From WHSW01 sp963722175 (GTDB lineage Bacteria; Actinomycetota; Thermoleophilia; Solirubrobacterales; 70-9): a stretch of DNA of 64,000 nucleotides. Positions 43,101 through 50,007 of the stretch are shown here, one piece after another (position 1 is the first letter of the stretch; each line of letters opens with the position of its first letter). The position numbers and the translations under genes are program-made. The notes under the pieces were generated by a model, which did no database searches, was not told the DNA's origin, and saw only the letters and a list, made by a program, of their open reading frames with translations. The DNA lies in assembly GCA_963722175.1 (NCBI GenBank), contig CAVRKA010000004.1, forward strand, positions 1,240,001-1,304,000, in the 5' to 3' direction.

Positions 43101-44820
43101 CCCGGGCACGGACCTCATCTCGCCGTCCAACAACCACGACCTCTACTCGATCGAGGACCTCGCGGAGCTGATCGACGAGCTGAAGACCGTCAACCCCGAC
43201 CTCCGGGTCTCGGTGAAGGTTCCGGTGGTCCCGAACATCGGGACGATCGGGCTCGGGATCGCGAAGGCCGGCGCCGACATCATCACCCTCTCCGGGTTCG
43301 AGGGCGGGACCGGGGCGGCGCGCCAGCACGCCCTGCGCCACGTCGGCTTGCCCTCCGACATCGGCACCCGGCTCGTCCACCGGGCGCTGATGGAGGCGGG
43401 GATCCGAAACCGGGTCGAGATCTGGGCCGACGGCGGCTACCGCCACGCCCACGACATCGTGAAGCTGACCTGCATGGGGGCCAACCGCGTTGCCTTCGGC
43501 ACCTTGGCGATGGTCTCGCTCGGCTGCACGATCTGCCGCGGTTGCCAGCTCGACACCTGCCACGTCGGCATCGCGACCCAGATCGAGACCCCCGAGCAGG
43601 CGACCGAGCACGGGTTGAAGAAGTTCACGCCGCAGGAGGTGACCGGCGCGGCCGAGAGCTGTGCCCGGTTCTTCGCCGCGATGGGCGAGGAGGTCCGCGC
43701 GCTGACCGCCGAGCTCGGCTACGAGCGCACCCAGGACCTGGTCGGCCGCTACGACTTGCTCGAGCAGGTCACGGCCGAGGAACGGATCGACCTCGCCGGG
43801 CTGATCTCGCCACTCGACGAGTTCCTCGAGCTCGCCCCGGTCGACCTCCCGGTTGCCGAGACGGAGCCGGTGGAGGCGCGCGCCGAGGCCGGCCTGGTCC
43901 GGGCACGGCCGATCCGGATGGAGCCGAAGCAGGCATCGGCGCAGATCGCCGAGCTCGCCGGCCGCCTCGCCGCCGAGCCGGGCCTGCGGCTCGAGTTCCC
44001 ACGGCCCACCGACGCCAACGACCGCGTGCTCGGCGCCGAGCTCGCCGGCGCGATCTCGAGGGCGCGGATCTACGAGGGCGCGCCCGAAGGCTCGCTCGAC
44101 GTGCTCGCCGAGCTCGACTTCAACGGCGGTTCGGTCGCCGGCCAGGGGTTCGGCGCCTTCAACGCGTACGGGCTCGTGGTCAGGGTCGAGGGCGGCGCCC
44201 AGGACGGGGTCGGGAAGACGATGCTCGGCGGGACCGTCTCGATCATGAAGGGCAGGGGGGCGAACGGGCAGCGGCTGAACGGCTCGGTCGGCAAGTCGTT
44301 CGCGTATGGGGCACAAAGAGGCCGGCTGTTCGTTCAGGGCTCGGCCGACTCGCGGTTCTGCATCCGCCTCTCCGGCGCCGACGTCGTCCTCGGGGGCGAG
44401 CCCGACGGTCCGATCGACGACTCGCTCGGGTGCGTCTCCGACCGCGCCAACGCGAAGGGGTTCGCGTTCGAGTACATGACATCCGGCCGCGCCGTCGTGC
44501 TCGGCGACATCGGGCCGTGGGCGTGCGCCGGGATGACCGGCGGCCGGGTCTACGCGCGCCAGAACCCCGACTGGAACCTCGATCGGGAGATGATCGAGTC
44601 GCGGCTCGGCGAGGGGGCGAAGGTGAGCGTCGTCGAGCTCGACGCCGAGGGCATCCTCGACATCGAGGACCTGCTCGGCCATTACGCCGCCGAGCTGCTG
44701 GCCACGGAGCAAACCGCCGAGGCCGAGCGGATCGCCGGGCTCGCCGCGGCCGCCCCGGAGCACTTCCTGATGATCATCCCGGAGAAGGTGCAGGCGGACC
44801 CGAACATCTCAACCGAGTGA
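40180..44820 (+). CDS. gltB: glutamate synthase large subunit
   Basis: The 1546-residue protein transfers the glutamine amide to 2-oxoglutarate. The class II amidotransferase nucleophile is Cys25 in DDHDACAIYASVRKD, after a 24-residue propeptide. The synthase barrel carries FMN and ligates a [3Fe-4S] cluster with LGCTICRGCQLDTCHVG. The C-terminal GXGXG beta-helix has LDFNGGSVAGQGFGAFNAYG. The N-terminus differs from proteobacterial GltB and resembles the variant of Firmicutes/Actinobacteria relatives. The TTG start follows GGGAGG by five bases. A TATAAT at 40113-40118 could be its -10. No gltD is in the window, so the electron donor is encoded elsewhere or differs. Confidence 0.93.
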   Translation: MKRYSPHLPWRPLVSPPSVDDHDACAIYASVRKDATPSREPVALALRNLQKMLHRAGNVDGEGDGCGVLVDIPRRIWAEEVRAGGHSPALVHEPAFAVAHLFVERSAELESVLHDARELLARAGFRILAERLGAVDSQALGATAREEEPHFWQVAGLLSSEERVNRDLHGLGNELESELGFHVPSFSATACVYKVMGAPRVLGEYYPDLTDERFETVSCFGHNRYSTNTWPSFRRVQPFSVLGHNGEINTIEQLRQEARAIGVRIPAGGSDSEDLNRTIEHLIRSEGLSLAEAMELVVPPVVNEIRSLPPDLHPFFMYLREVMGPFAQGPVALIARHDDECVFSADALGLRPLWRVETADDYIFSSEPGIASVGEMVSEPLPLGPGEKAMVTTDPGARRARLWSHAEMQREVARRWIERTGAETVAPYDRALRTGGPLEGREVPGYSDAGPAEPVKVPESLLAGFGWQRDDVKLCQQMATNGAEPIGSLGYDGPLAALSPERQNLADYFKETVAVVTNPAIDREREMEHFSTRAVFGRRPSLHDPATDTHTVETSFPVILGGHHDLAPVSDDAYREIARPHQTYLIEDLWEEFRGRAAALDIALLESETTAGAIERLKQEAAKVVRDGAELVVLTDRTVYDGERRYLDPHLATSAIDQALKAFKVEPGEENLRRRCSIVLRSAAIRNVHDVVLALGLGANGVNPYALLEVVCVDDYAQDLANICAGLSKGIEKVISTIGIHEVRGYARQFSSIGIKPELAEIFQTEAFAASATAGVGFGDLDADTDQRLAILRGDEDGAKPAKTFRFYPKVYKAAIAAANGTASYEDYSVKVRELESQSPISMRHIMQLRSDRQAIGPAGVDTTVGHHDYPIVISSMSFGSQSEPAFRSYAEAAKQINILCINGEGGEIRDMYGRYRKWRGQQVASGRFGVSAEMLNSSYVAEIKIGQGAKPGEGGHLPGKKVSEKVAAARNASPGTDLISPSNNHDLYSIEDLAELIDELKTVNPDLRVSVKVPVVPNIGTIGLGIAKAGADIITLSGFEGGTGAARQHALRHVGLPSDIGTRLVHRALMEAGIRNRVEIWADGGYRHAHDIVKLTCMGANRVAFGTLAMVSLGCTICRGCQLDTCHVGIATQIETPEQATEHGLKKFTPQEVTGAAESCARFFAAMGEEVRALTAELGYERTQDLVGRYDLLEQVTAEERIDLAGLISPLDEFLELAPVDLPVAETEPVEARAEAGLVRARPIRMEPKQASAQIAELAGRLAAEPGLRLEFPRPTDANDRVLGAELAGAISRARIYEGAPEGSLDVLAELDFNGGSVAGQGFGAFNAYGLVVRVEGGAQDGVGKTMLGGTVSIMKGRGANGQRLNGSVGKSFAYGAQRGRLFVQGSADSRFCIRLSGADVVLGGEPDGPIDDSLGCVSDRANAKGFAFEYMTSGRAVVLGDIGPWACAGMTGGRVYARQNPDWNLDREMIESRLGEGAKVSVVELDAEGILDIEDLLGHYAAELLATEQTAEAERIAGLAAAAPEHFLMIIPEKVQADPNISTE

Positions 44821-45269
44821 TCCGCCGCGCCGAAATCGACGACGCCGCTGACGTTGCGCGGCTGCTTGACGATTTCAACAACGAGTACGACGAGTACACG
44901 CCGGGGGTCGAGACGCTCACCGGACGGGCGGGCGAGCTGATCGCAGCGGGCGCGATCACCGTGTTGCTCGTCGGACAGCCGCCGATCGGGCTCGCTCAGA
45001 TGCGCCTCTTCCCCTCGATCTGGACCGACGGGCCCGAGGCGTATCTCGAGGAGCTCTACGTCGCCCCCGACCGGCGTGGAGAGGGCCTCGGCCGCGCGCT
45101 GCTCGACGCCGCGATCGCCCACGCCCGTGAGGCCGGAGCGAGCTATCTCGAGCTGAACACGAGCGAGGACGACACCGCCGCGCTCGGCCTCTACGAGAGC
45201 GCCGGGTTCACGAACCGCGAGGGCCGGCCCGACGGCCCGAGGATGCTCTTCTACGAGCTCGAGCTCTAG
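44817..45269 (+). CDS. GNAT-family N-acetyltransferase
   Basis: The 150-residue protein has the acetyl-CoA binding motif A LYVAPDRRGEGLGRALLDAAIAHAREAGASYLELNTSEDDTAALGLYESAGF (residues 80-131). It begins IRRAEIDDAADVARLLDDF, typical of GNATs that act on small molecules or peptides. The GTG overlaps the gltB stop (GTGA), so it is translated with gltB. Substrate unknown. Confidence 0.85.
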   Translation: MIRRAEIDDAADVARLLDDFNNEYDEYTPGVETLTGRAGELIAAGAITVLLVGQPPIGLAQMRLFPSIWTDGPEAYLEELYVAPDRRGEGLGRALLDAAIAHAREAGASYLELNTSEDDTAALGLYESAGFTNREGRPDGPRMLFYELEL

Positions 45270-45285
45270 GCGCTTGCCCCAGTGG

Positions 45286-45372
45286 CGCTCTCGCCGGGCC
45301 TGGGGTGCCGCCTGGCGAGAGAGCGTTGGCATATTGCCCGACCGCCTTACCCGGAAATTCGAATTTCCGGGT
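45286..45372 (+). terminator. convergent intergenic palindromes
   Basis: The 169-bp gap between the GNAT and FHA genes contains two structures. CGCTCTCGCC (45286-45295) pairs with GGCGAGAgaGCG (45314-45325) with a two-base bulge. A 24-bp perfect palindrome is centred at 45360/45361: ACCCGGAAATTC (45349-45360) followed by its reverse complement. Lying between convergent genes, they could act as a two-way terminator, although T-runs are absent. Confidence 0.5.
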
Positions 45373-45438
45373 AGCGCCCGGCGAGGGAACACCCATGGCC
45401 GGATCCCGATGACGTTTGGCGCGTTGTAGTGCGCCCGG

Positions 45439-46005
45439 CTACGCCTCGAGCACGTGGATCCGGTAGCAGCCGATCTCGAGCTGGTCGCCGTCGGTCAGCG
45501 GCGCCCAGTCGACGCGCTTGCCGTTCACGAACAGGCCGTTGAGGCTGCGGTCGTCGAGTCCTCGCAGGTCGCCGTCCTCGGTGAGCACGACGAGCGCGTG
45601 GCGGCGCGAGACGGTGGGGTCGTCGAACCGCAGGTCCGCCGCGCCGGAGCGGCCGATCCGCGTCCACCCCGGCTCGAGGCGGATCACCGCGTAGTCGCCA
45701 TCGCCCTCGTCGAAGGCCAGGTAGTGGCCGGCCTGCTCGAGCTCGGCCCGCACTTCGGCGAGCCACTCGGCCCCCTGATCGACGTCGAGCGCCGCGACGT
45801 CGACCGTCGGGCGAGTGTCGAACAGCGAGGCGCGGCGGAACTCGCGGCCCTCGCAGTTGGGGCACTCGGGCAGCGAGCCGATCGCGGCGGTCGAGATCGC
45901 GAAGCCGCAGCCGACGCAATTCAGGGACCCGGGCTGAGCCTCGGTGATCTGCTCACCCGACTCGTGGATCTCCTCACGGAATGTAGTAATGGAATCGGTT
46001 AGCAC
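45439..46005 (-). CDS. zinc-ribbon plus FHA domain protein
   Basis: The 188-residue protein has an N-terminal zinc ribbon with two knuckles, LNCVGCGFAI and LPECPNCEGREF. A C-terminal forkhead-associated domain follows (WTRIGRSGAADLRFDDPTVSRRHALVVL, then DDRSLNGLFVNGKRV) with the phosphothreonine-contacting Arg, Ser and Asn residues. FHA domains read Ser/Thr-kinase products. No kinase is adjacent. The protein is cytosolic with no membrane segment. It is probably a signalling adaptor. Confidence 0.85.
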   Translation of the reverse strand: MLTDSITTFREEIHESGEQITEAQPGSLNCVGCGFAISTAAIGSLPECPNCEGREFRRASLFDTRPTVDVAALDVDQGAEWLAEVRAELEQAGHYLAFDEGDGDYAVIRLEPGWTRIGRSGAADLRFDDPTVSRRHALVVLTEDGDLRGLDDRSLNGLFVNGKRVDWAPLTDGDQLEIGCYRIHVLEA

Positions 46006-46131
46006 GGCCCTGTTCCCACCCCACTTGTGCGGATGGTAGCGAGATTGGCCGTTAGATCCAGCGAGACCGCGGAGCTTTGGACGGAAATTGCGGAGTCAGC
46101 ACGACCGGGCCGTGAATACAATCGCGCCTGC

Positions 46132-46635
46132 GTGCGACCGATCTCTGCCACCGCGCTCATCGACGTCCCCCGAGAGCGCGTCTTCGACCTGCTCACCGAC
46201 CTCTCGATTCGGCCCGCGTTCACCGACCACTTCATCGGCGACTACCGGCTCGAGCGGCTCGAGCCGCGCGGGGTCGGCGCGGCGGCCCGCTTCCGGCTCC
46301 GGGGGCGGTATTGGATGGGCACGGCGATCGAGGCGGCCGAGCGTCCGTACCTGGTGCGCGAGAGCGGTCATGGCGGGCGCTCGAACCGGGTCGGCGTGTT
46401 CACCGTCTGGGAGCTCGCCGAGGGCGCGTCGCCGCAGACCTGCGAGGCGAAGGTCGTCTTCTGGACCGAGCCCGTGACCCGCTTCGACAAGCTCGGGGAG
46501 CGGCGCTTGAGACGCGGTCTGCGCCGCGACTGGAAGCGCGCCGTGGCCCGCCTGCGGGCGATCGCCGAGGAGGGAACCGCGGTCGAGCGCGTGACCGTCG
46601 CCGGCGGCGAACGCCTCCCGGCGTTCGCGCGCTAG
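46132..46635 (+). CDS. SRPBCC (START-like) family protein
   Basis: From GTG 46132 the protein has 167 residues. It opens VRPISATALIDVPRERVFDLLTDLSIRPAFTDHF, the usual start of polyketide cyclase/dehydrase-like SRPBCC proteins, followed by FRLRGRYWMGTAI and a long C-terminal helix. The in-frame sequence before this point looks non-coding. A TACAAT box at 46117-46122, nine bases before the GTG, suggests a leaderless transcript. The hydrophobic-ligand pocket is inferred from the fold; ligand unknown. Confidence 0.75.
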   Translation: MRPISATALIDVPRERVFDLLTDLSIRPAFTDHFIGDYRLERLEPRGVGAAARFRLRGRYWMGTAIEAAERPYLVRESGHGGRSNRVGVFTVWELAEGASPQTCEAKVVFWTEPVTRFDKLGERRLRRGLRRDWKRAVARLRAIAEEGTAVERVTVAGGERLPAFAR

Positions 46636-46651
46636 CTCGCCATCACTCAAT

Positions 46652-47206
46652 ATGCTTGCGCCCGCAATGCGCCCCCCGGTCGCCGTCATCGCCGCGCTCG
46701 CGCTCGCCCTCGCAGTCCTTGCCGGGACTCTGTCGGCGTGCGGCGAGGAGGCGGAGTCCGAGGTCGTCGAGGGCGAGCCGATCGAGGTCGGCGAGCTCGG
46801 GTACAACGTCCAGATCACGCGCTTCCTCAACCCGGACGACACCGAGGACTCGGAGTACCTCGTCGGCCAGCCGCCGCCGCCCCCCGGGACCGAGTACCTC
46901 GGGGTGTTCATGGTGATCAAGAACGAGACCGAGGAGCCGCTGCCTTCGGCGTCCGACTACATCGTCATCGACACGCTCGAGGCGGAGTACGAGCCCGCCG
47001 AGAGCGAGAGTCCCTATGCGCTCGACATCGGCGCCGAGGTGCCCGCCGAGGGCCAGCTCCCGATCCCCGGCACCACCGCCGCCACGGGCCCCAACCAGGG
47101 CTCGCTCCTGATCTTCCCGGTGGACGACGGCGTCAGCGAGAACCGCCCGCTTCGACTGGAGATCCACGCCGCCGAGGGGACCGGCGAGGTCATCCTCGAT
47201 ATTTAG
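46652..47206 (+). CDS. DUF4352-like lipoprotein
   Basis: The 184-residue protein (or 179 if ATG 46667 is used) has a lipoprotein signal: VIAALALALAVLAGTLSACG with lipobox LSAC. After a Glu-rich linker comes a beta-sandwich region with LGYNVQITRFLNPDDTED and YLGVFMVIKNETEEPL, the pattern of DUF4352 extracellular immunoglobulin-like domains. It is likely anchored outside the membrane. Its stop codon TAG (47204-47206) is formed by the first three bases of the 170-bp repeat D2, so the repeat may have trimmed or replaced the original C-terminus. Confidence 0.72.
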   Translation: MLAPAMRPPVAVIAALALALAVLAGTLSACGEEAESEVVEGEPIEVGELGYNVQITRFLNPDDTEDSEYLVGQPPPPPGTEYLGVFMVIKNETEEPLPSASDYIVIDTLEAEYEPAESESPYALDIGAEVPAEGQLPIPGTTAATGPNQGSLLIFPVDDGVSENRPLRLEIHAAEGTGEVILDI

Positions 47207-47373
47207 ATGAGTGATCCCACGACGCGACGCACGCGGATGACGCACGGATACCGTCGCCGGACCGCGCCCGTCTTCACTCGCCCGTACCTCCAGGTACGGG
47301 CTTCGCTCGCCGGCCCCGCCCAGCTCGGCCCCGTACGTCCCCGCGTACGCCGGGTCGTGGAATCAATCATCTA
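47204..47373 (+). repeat. 170-bp inverted-terminal repeat element, family 2 copy D2
   Basis: The termini TAGATGAGTGATCCC (47204-47218) and GGAATCAATCATCTA (47359-47373) are inverted, and the match extends to 18 of 20 positions with CACGAC/GTCGTG. The central hairpin is GCCCGTACC-TCCA-GGTACGGGC (47280-47301). It differs from D1's stem at two base pairs, both compensated. The invariant 24-bp block lies at 47234-47257. No open frame of interest lies inside. Confidence 0.82.
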
Positions 47374-47398
47374 GGTTCAGGGCCCCGACCTCGACCCG

Positions 47399-47716
47399 GT
47401 GACGCTGCGCGCGCTTCAGCTGACGCTGATCCTCACCGCTGCCGCGGCGGCGATCGTGATGGGAGGCCTGCTGTCGACCGGCGCCCGGATCGCCTGCCTC
47501 GGCGTGCTCGTCGCCGGCGCCTGGCTGACCGAGCCCGAGCGCAGCCGTTCCGGCGGCGGCTGGTGGTGGCTGCTCGTGCTCGGCGCTGTGCTCGCGGTCG
47601 GGGGCTTCGTGGTCGCCGAGCTCTCCGAGCCCGCCGAGACCGAGGCGGGGATCGCCGCGATCGCCGGCTCGGCGCTGGCGCTCGTCGGGATCACGGTCGG
47701 GTTTCCGACCCGGTAG
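47399..47716 (+). CDS. small membrane protein
   Basis: The 105-residue protein from GTG 47399 has four hydrophobic stretches (LTLILTAAAAAIVMGGLL, ACLGVLVAGAWL, WWWLLVLGAVLAVGGFVVA, AAIAGSALALVGITVGF) and an Arg/Gly loop. No family was recognised. It is 25 bp after the D2 repeat and convergent with the histidine kinase gene. Function unknown. Confidence 0.55.
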   Translation: MTLRALQLTLILTAAAAAIVMGGLLSTGARIACLGVLVAGAWLTEPERSRSGGGWWWLLVLGAVLAVGGFVVAELSEPAETEAGIAAIAGSALALVGITVGFPTR

Positions 47717-47719
47717 GGA

Positions 47720-49162
47720 TCAGACCGCGGCGACCGTCGCCGCCGCGGCGACCGCAGGGAGGCGGAGGATGAAGACCGCGCCGTCGCCATCCGCGTTGCG
47801 TGCCGAGACGGACCCGCCCTGCGTCTCGGCCACGTGGCGGACGATCGCCAGGCCAAGGCCGGAGCCCGGCAGGCCCCGGGCCGCGGCCGAGCGGTAGAAG
47901 CGGTCGAAGATATGGGGAAGGTCCTCGTCGGCGATCCCGACCCCGTGGTCGCGCACCGAGAGCTCTCCGTCGGCCACCCGGACCTCGATCACACCGCCCG
48001 GTGGGCTCCACTTGACCGCGTTGTCGAGCAGGTTGGCGACCGCGCGCTCGAGCCGGCGCTCGACCGCGCGGACCGGGCTGGGCTCGGTGTCGAGCTCGAA
48101 GCTGACGTCGCCGGCGGTCGTCCGGCGTCGTTCGATCGCGTCGGCGACGACCAGGTCGAGACGGACCAGCTCGGCCGGCTCCTGCTCGTGCTCGACGTCG
48201 CGGGCGAGCTCGACCAGGTCGCCGACCAGCCCGGTCAGCTCCTCGAGCTGATCGATCACGTCGACGAGCAGGGCGCGGCGGTCGGTGATGCTGATCTCCT
48301 CCGAGCGGCTCAGCACCTCGATGTTGGTGCGCAGGCTGGCGAGCGGCGTGCGCAGCTCGTGCGAGGCGTCGGCGACCAGCTGGCGCTGGGCGTCGAGCGA
48401 GCTCTGGAGCGCGCTCAGCATCAGGTTGAAGCTGCGCGCCAGGGCGGCGAGCTCGTCGGTACCGCCCGCGTCGATGCGGCGGCTCAGATCCCGCGTCGTC
48501 GCCACCCGCTCGGCCGCCCGCCGCAGGCGTTCGACGGGCGCCACCGCGGCCCGCGAGACGACGTACCCGAGCGCACCGCCGAGCGCGATCCCCGCGACGC
48601 TGACCAGGACGAGGATCAGCGCCAGGTCGCCGAGCGTCTCGTCGACTTCGTCGAGCGTCCGCGCCACCTGGATCGCCTGGCCGGACTCGGTCCGGGCCGT
48701 GTACACGCGCAGGTGGGAGCCCGCGCTGTCGACGTCGGAGAAGAAGGCCGGGCGCTCGCCGGCGGCCACCTCGCGCGCCTCGGCGCGGCCGGGCAGGTCG
48801 GTGTGCGGCCCCTTCGGCCGGACCAGGTCGCCGTCCTCGTACACCAGCTGCGCGTAGACGCTGCGCCCGCCGGGCGGGCCCGCCGGGAGATAGAGACGCA
48901 GGTCCGCCGCGCTGTTACGACCGCCGACTGGGACGAGCTCGGTACGACCGCCCGCCGCCGACCGGCGCACGACCAGGCGGGGGAGGTCGCCGGAGCCGAG
49001 CTGCGGAACGGCGAACGTCTCGGAGGCGTCGTTGAGCAGCTCCGAGTCGACCCGGGCGCGAAGCTCGGTGCGGACGAGCAGATAAGTGGCGATCGAGACG
49101 CCTGCGACCGCGATGGCGACGGCGAGACCGGAGAGCAGGACGATGCGCCCGCGGAAGGTCAT
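47720..49162 (-). CDS. MprB-like membrane sensor histidine kinase
   Basis: The 480-residue kinase has an N-terminal helix (IVLLSGLAVAIAVAGVSIATYLLV), an extracytoplasmic domain of about 150 residues and a second helix (LALILVLVSVAGIALGGALGYVV). HAMP (about 215-265), HisKA with ADASHELRTPLASLRTNIEVL, and the ATPase motifs VANLLDNAVKWSPPGG, DHGVGIADEDLPHIFDRFYR and GSGLGLAIVRHVAE follow. The order matches MprB/TcrY types that sense envelope stress. Its start overlaps the end of the response-regulator gene by four bases. Confidence 0.9.
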   Translation of the reverse strand: MTFRGRIVLLSGLAVAIAVAGVSIATYLLVRTELRARVDSELLNDASETFAVPQLGSGDLPRLVVRRSAAGGRTELVPVGGRNSAADLRLYLPAGPPGGRSVYAQLVYEDGDLVRPKGPHTDLPGRAEAREVAAGERPAFFSDVDSAGSHLRVYTARTESGQAIQVARTLDEVDETLGDLALILVLVSVAGIALGGALGYVVSRAAVAPVERLRRAAERVATTRDLSRRIDAGGTDELAALARSFNLMLSALQSSLDAQRQLVADASHELRTPLASLRTNIEVLSRSEEISITDRRALLVDVIDQLEELTGLVGDLVELARDVEHEQEPAELVRLDLVVADAIERRRTTAGDVSFELDTEPSPVRAVERRLERAVANLLDNAVKWSPPGGVIEVRVADGELSVRDHGVGIADEDLPHIFDRFYRSAAARGLPGSGLGLAIVRHVAETQGGSVSARNADGDGAVFILRLPAVAAAATVAAV

Positions 49163-49863
49163 GGCTCGCGCAGTACGTACCCCACGCCGCGCACCGTGTG
49201 GATCAGGCGCGGCTCGCCCGCGGCCTCGGTCTTACGGCGCAGGTAGCCGATGTAGACGTCGAGCGCCTTCGAGCGCGGGCCGAAGTCGTGGTCCCAGACG
49301 CACTCGAAGATCCGCTCGCGCGACAGCACCCGCCGCGGGTTCTCCAGGAACAGCTCGAGCAGCGAGTACTCGGTCCGGGTGAGCTCGATCTGGCGCATGC
49401 CGCGCGTGACCTCGTAGCTGACCGGGTCGAGTCGGAGGTCCGCGTAGGTCAGCGGCCACTCCGACGATCGCGTCCCGGTTCGGCGCAGGAGGGCGTGAAC
49501 CCGGGCGAGCAGCTCCTCGAGCGCGAACGGCTTCACCAGGTAGTCGTCGGCGCCGGCCTCCAGCCCCTCGACCCGGTCGGCGACCGCGTCGCGAGCCGTG
49601 AGGATCAGGATCGGGGTTCGGTCGCCGCGGGCGCGCAGACGCCGGCAGACCTCGAGCCCGTCGACGCCGGGCATCAACACGTCGAGGACGACCAGGTCGG
49701 GGCTCAGCTCGGCCGCGCTCTCGAGGCCCGCCGTCCCGTCGGGCGCCAGCGCGACCTCGTAGCCGTCGAGCTCGAGCGCCCGCTTCAGCGCCGTGCGCAT
49801 CGGCGGCTCGTCGTCGACGACCAGCAGCTGTCGGCCATCCAGCTCTCGCGACCCTGCGGACAC
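49159..49863 (-). CDS. OmpR/PhoB-type response regulator (MprA-like)
   Basis: The 234-residue regulator has a receiver (acidic pair DDEP near 17-20, phospho-acceptor in LVVLDVLMPGVDG, LILTAR, DYLVKPF). Its winged-helix DNA-binding domain ends with RRVLSRERIFECVWDHDFGPRSKALDVYIGYLRRK and VRGVGYVL. It is paired with the downstream kinase. The neighbouring penicillin-binding protein and MarP-like protease are plausible targets. MprAB controls proteases under envelope stress in mycobacteria; a similar role is inferred. Confidence 0.92.
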   Translation of the reverse strand: MSAGSRELDGRQLLVVDDEPPMRTALKRALELDGYEVALAPDGTAGLESAAELSPDLVVLDVLMPGVDGLEVCRRLRARGDRTPILILTARDAVADRVEGLEAGADDYLVKPFALEELLARVHALLRRTGTRSSEWPLTYADLRLDPVSYEVTRGMRQIELTRTEYSLLELFLENPRRVLSRERIFECVWDHDFGPRSKALDVYIGYLRRKTEAAGEPRLIHTVRGVGYVLREP

Positions 49864-49910
49864 GCCCCTAATTGTGCCGAGCGCCGGTAAGAACCGAGTG
49901 AGCCGTGCCT

Positions 49911-50007
49911 GAACCTGTCTCGAAACCTCGCGGGGTGGCGAGCGTCGAGGAGCCGCCAGACGCGTCTGACGCCGCCAGGGGCGCGTGGGGGGTTTTGAGC
50001 CAGGTTC
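49911..50007. repeat. 97-bp element with imperfect 17-bp terminal inverted repeats
   Basis: GAACCTGTCTCGAAACC (49911-49927) and GGTTTTGAGCCAGGTTC (49991-50007) are inverted with 15 of 17 matches. Inside is a perfect palindrome CAGACGCGTCTG. The element occupies the gap between the penicillin-binding protein and the response regulator, both on the minus strand, and abuts the former's stop codon. It may act as a terminator or be a single copy of another palindromic family. Confidence 0.5.

Noticed and set aside
41032..44763. A 1243-codon open frame antisense to gltB
   Set aside because: It is a GC-bias shadow. The product is Arg/Leu/Asp/Gly-rich with no motif, while the plus strand encodes a full GltB.
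47834..49246. A 470-codon frame antisense to the histidine kinase
   Set aside because: It is a shadow of the kinase with no recognisable domain; the other strand shows all kinase motifs.
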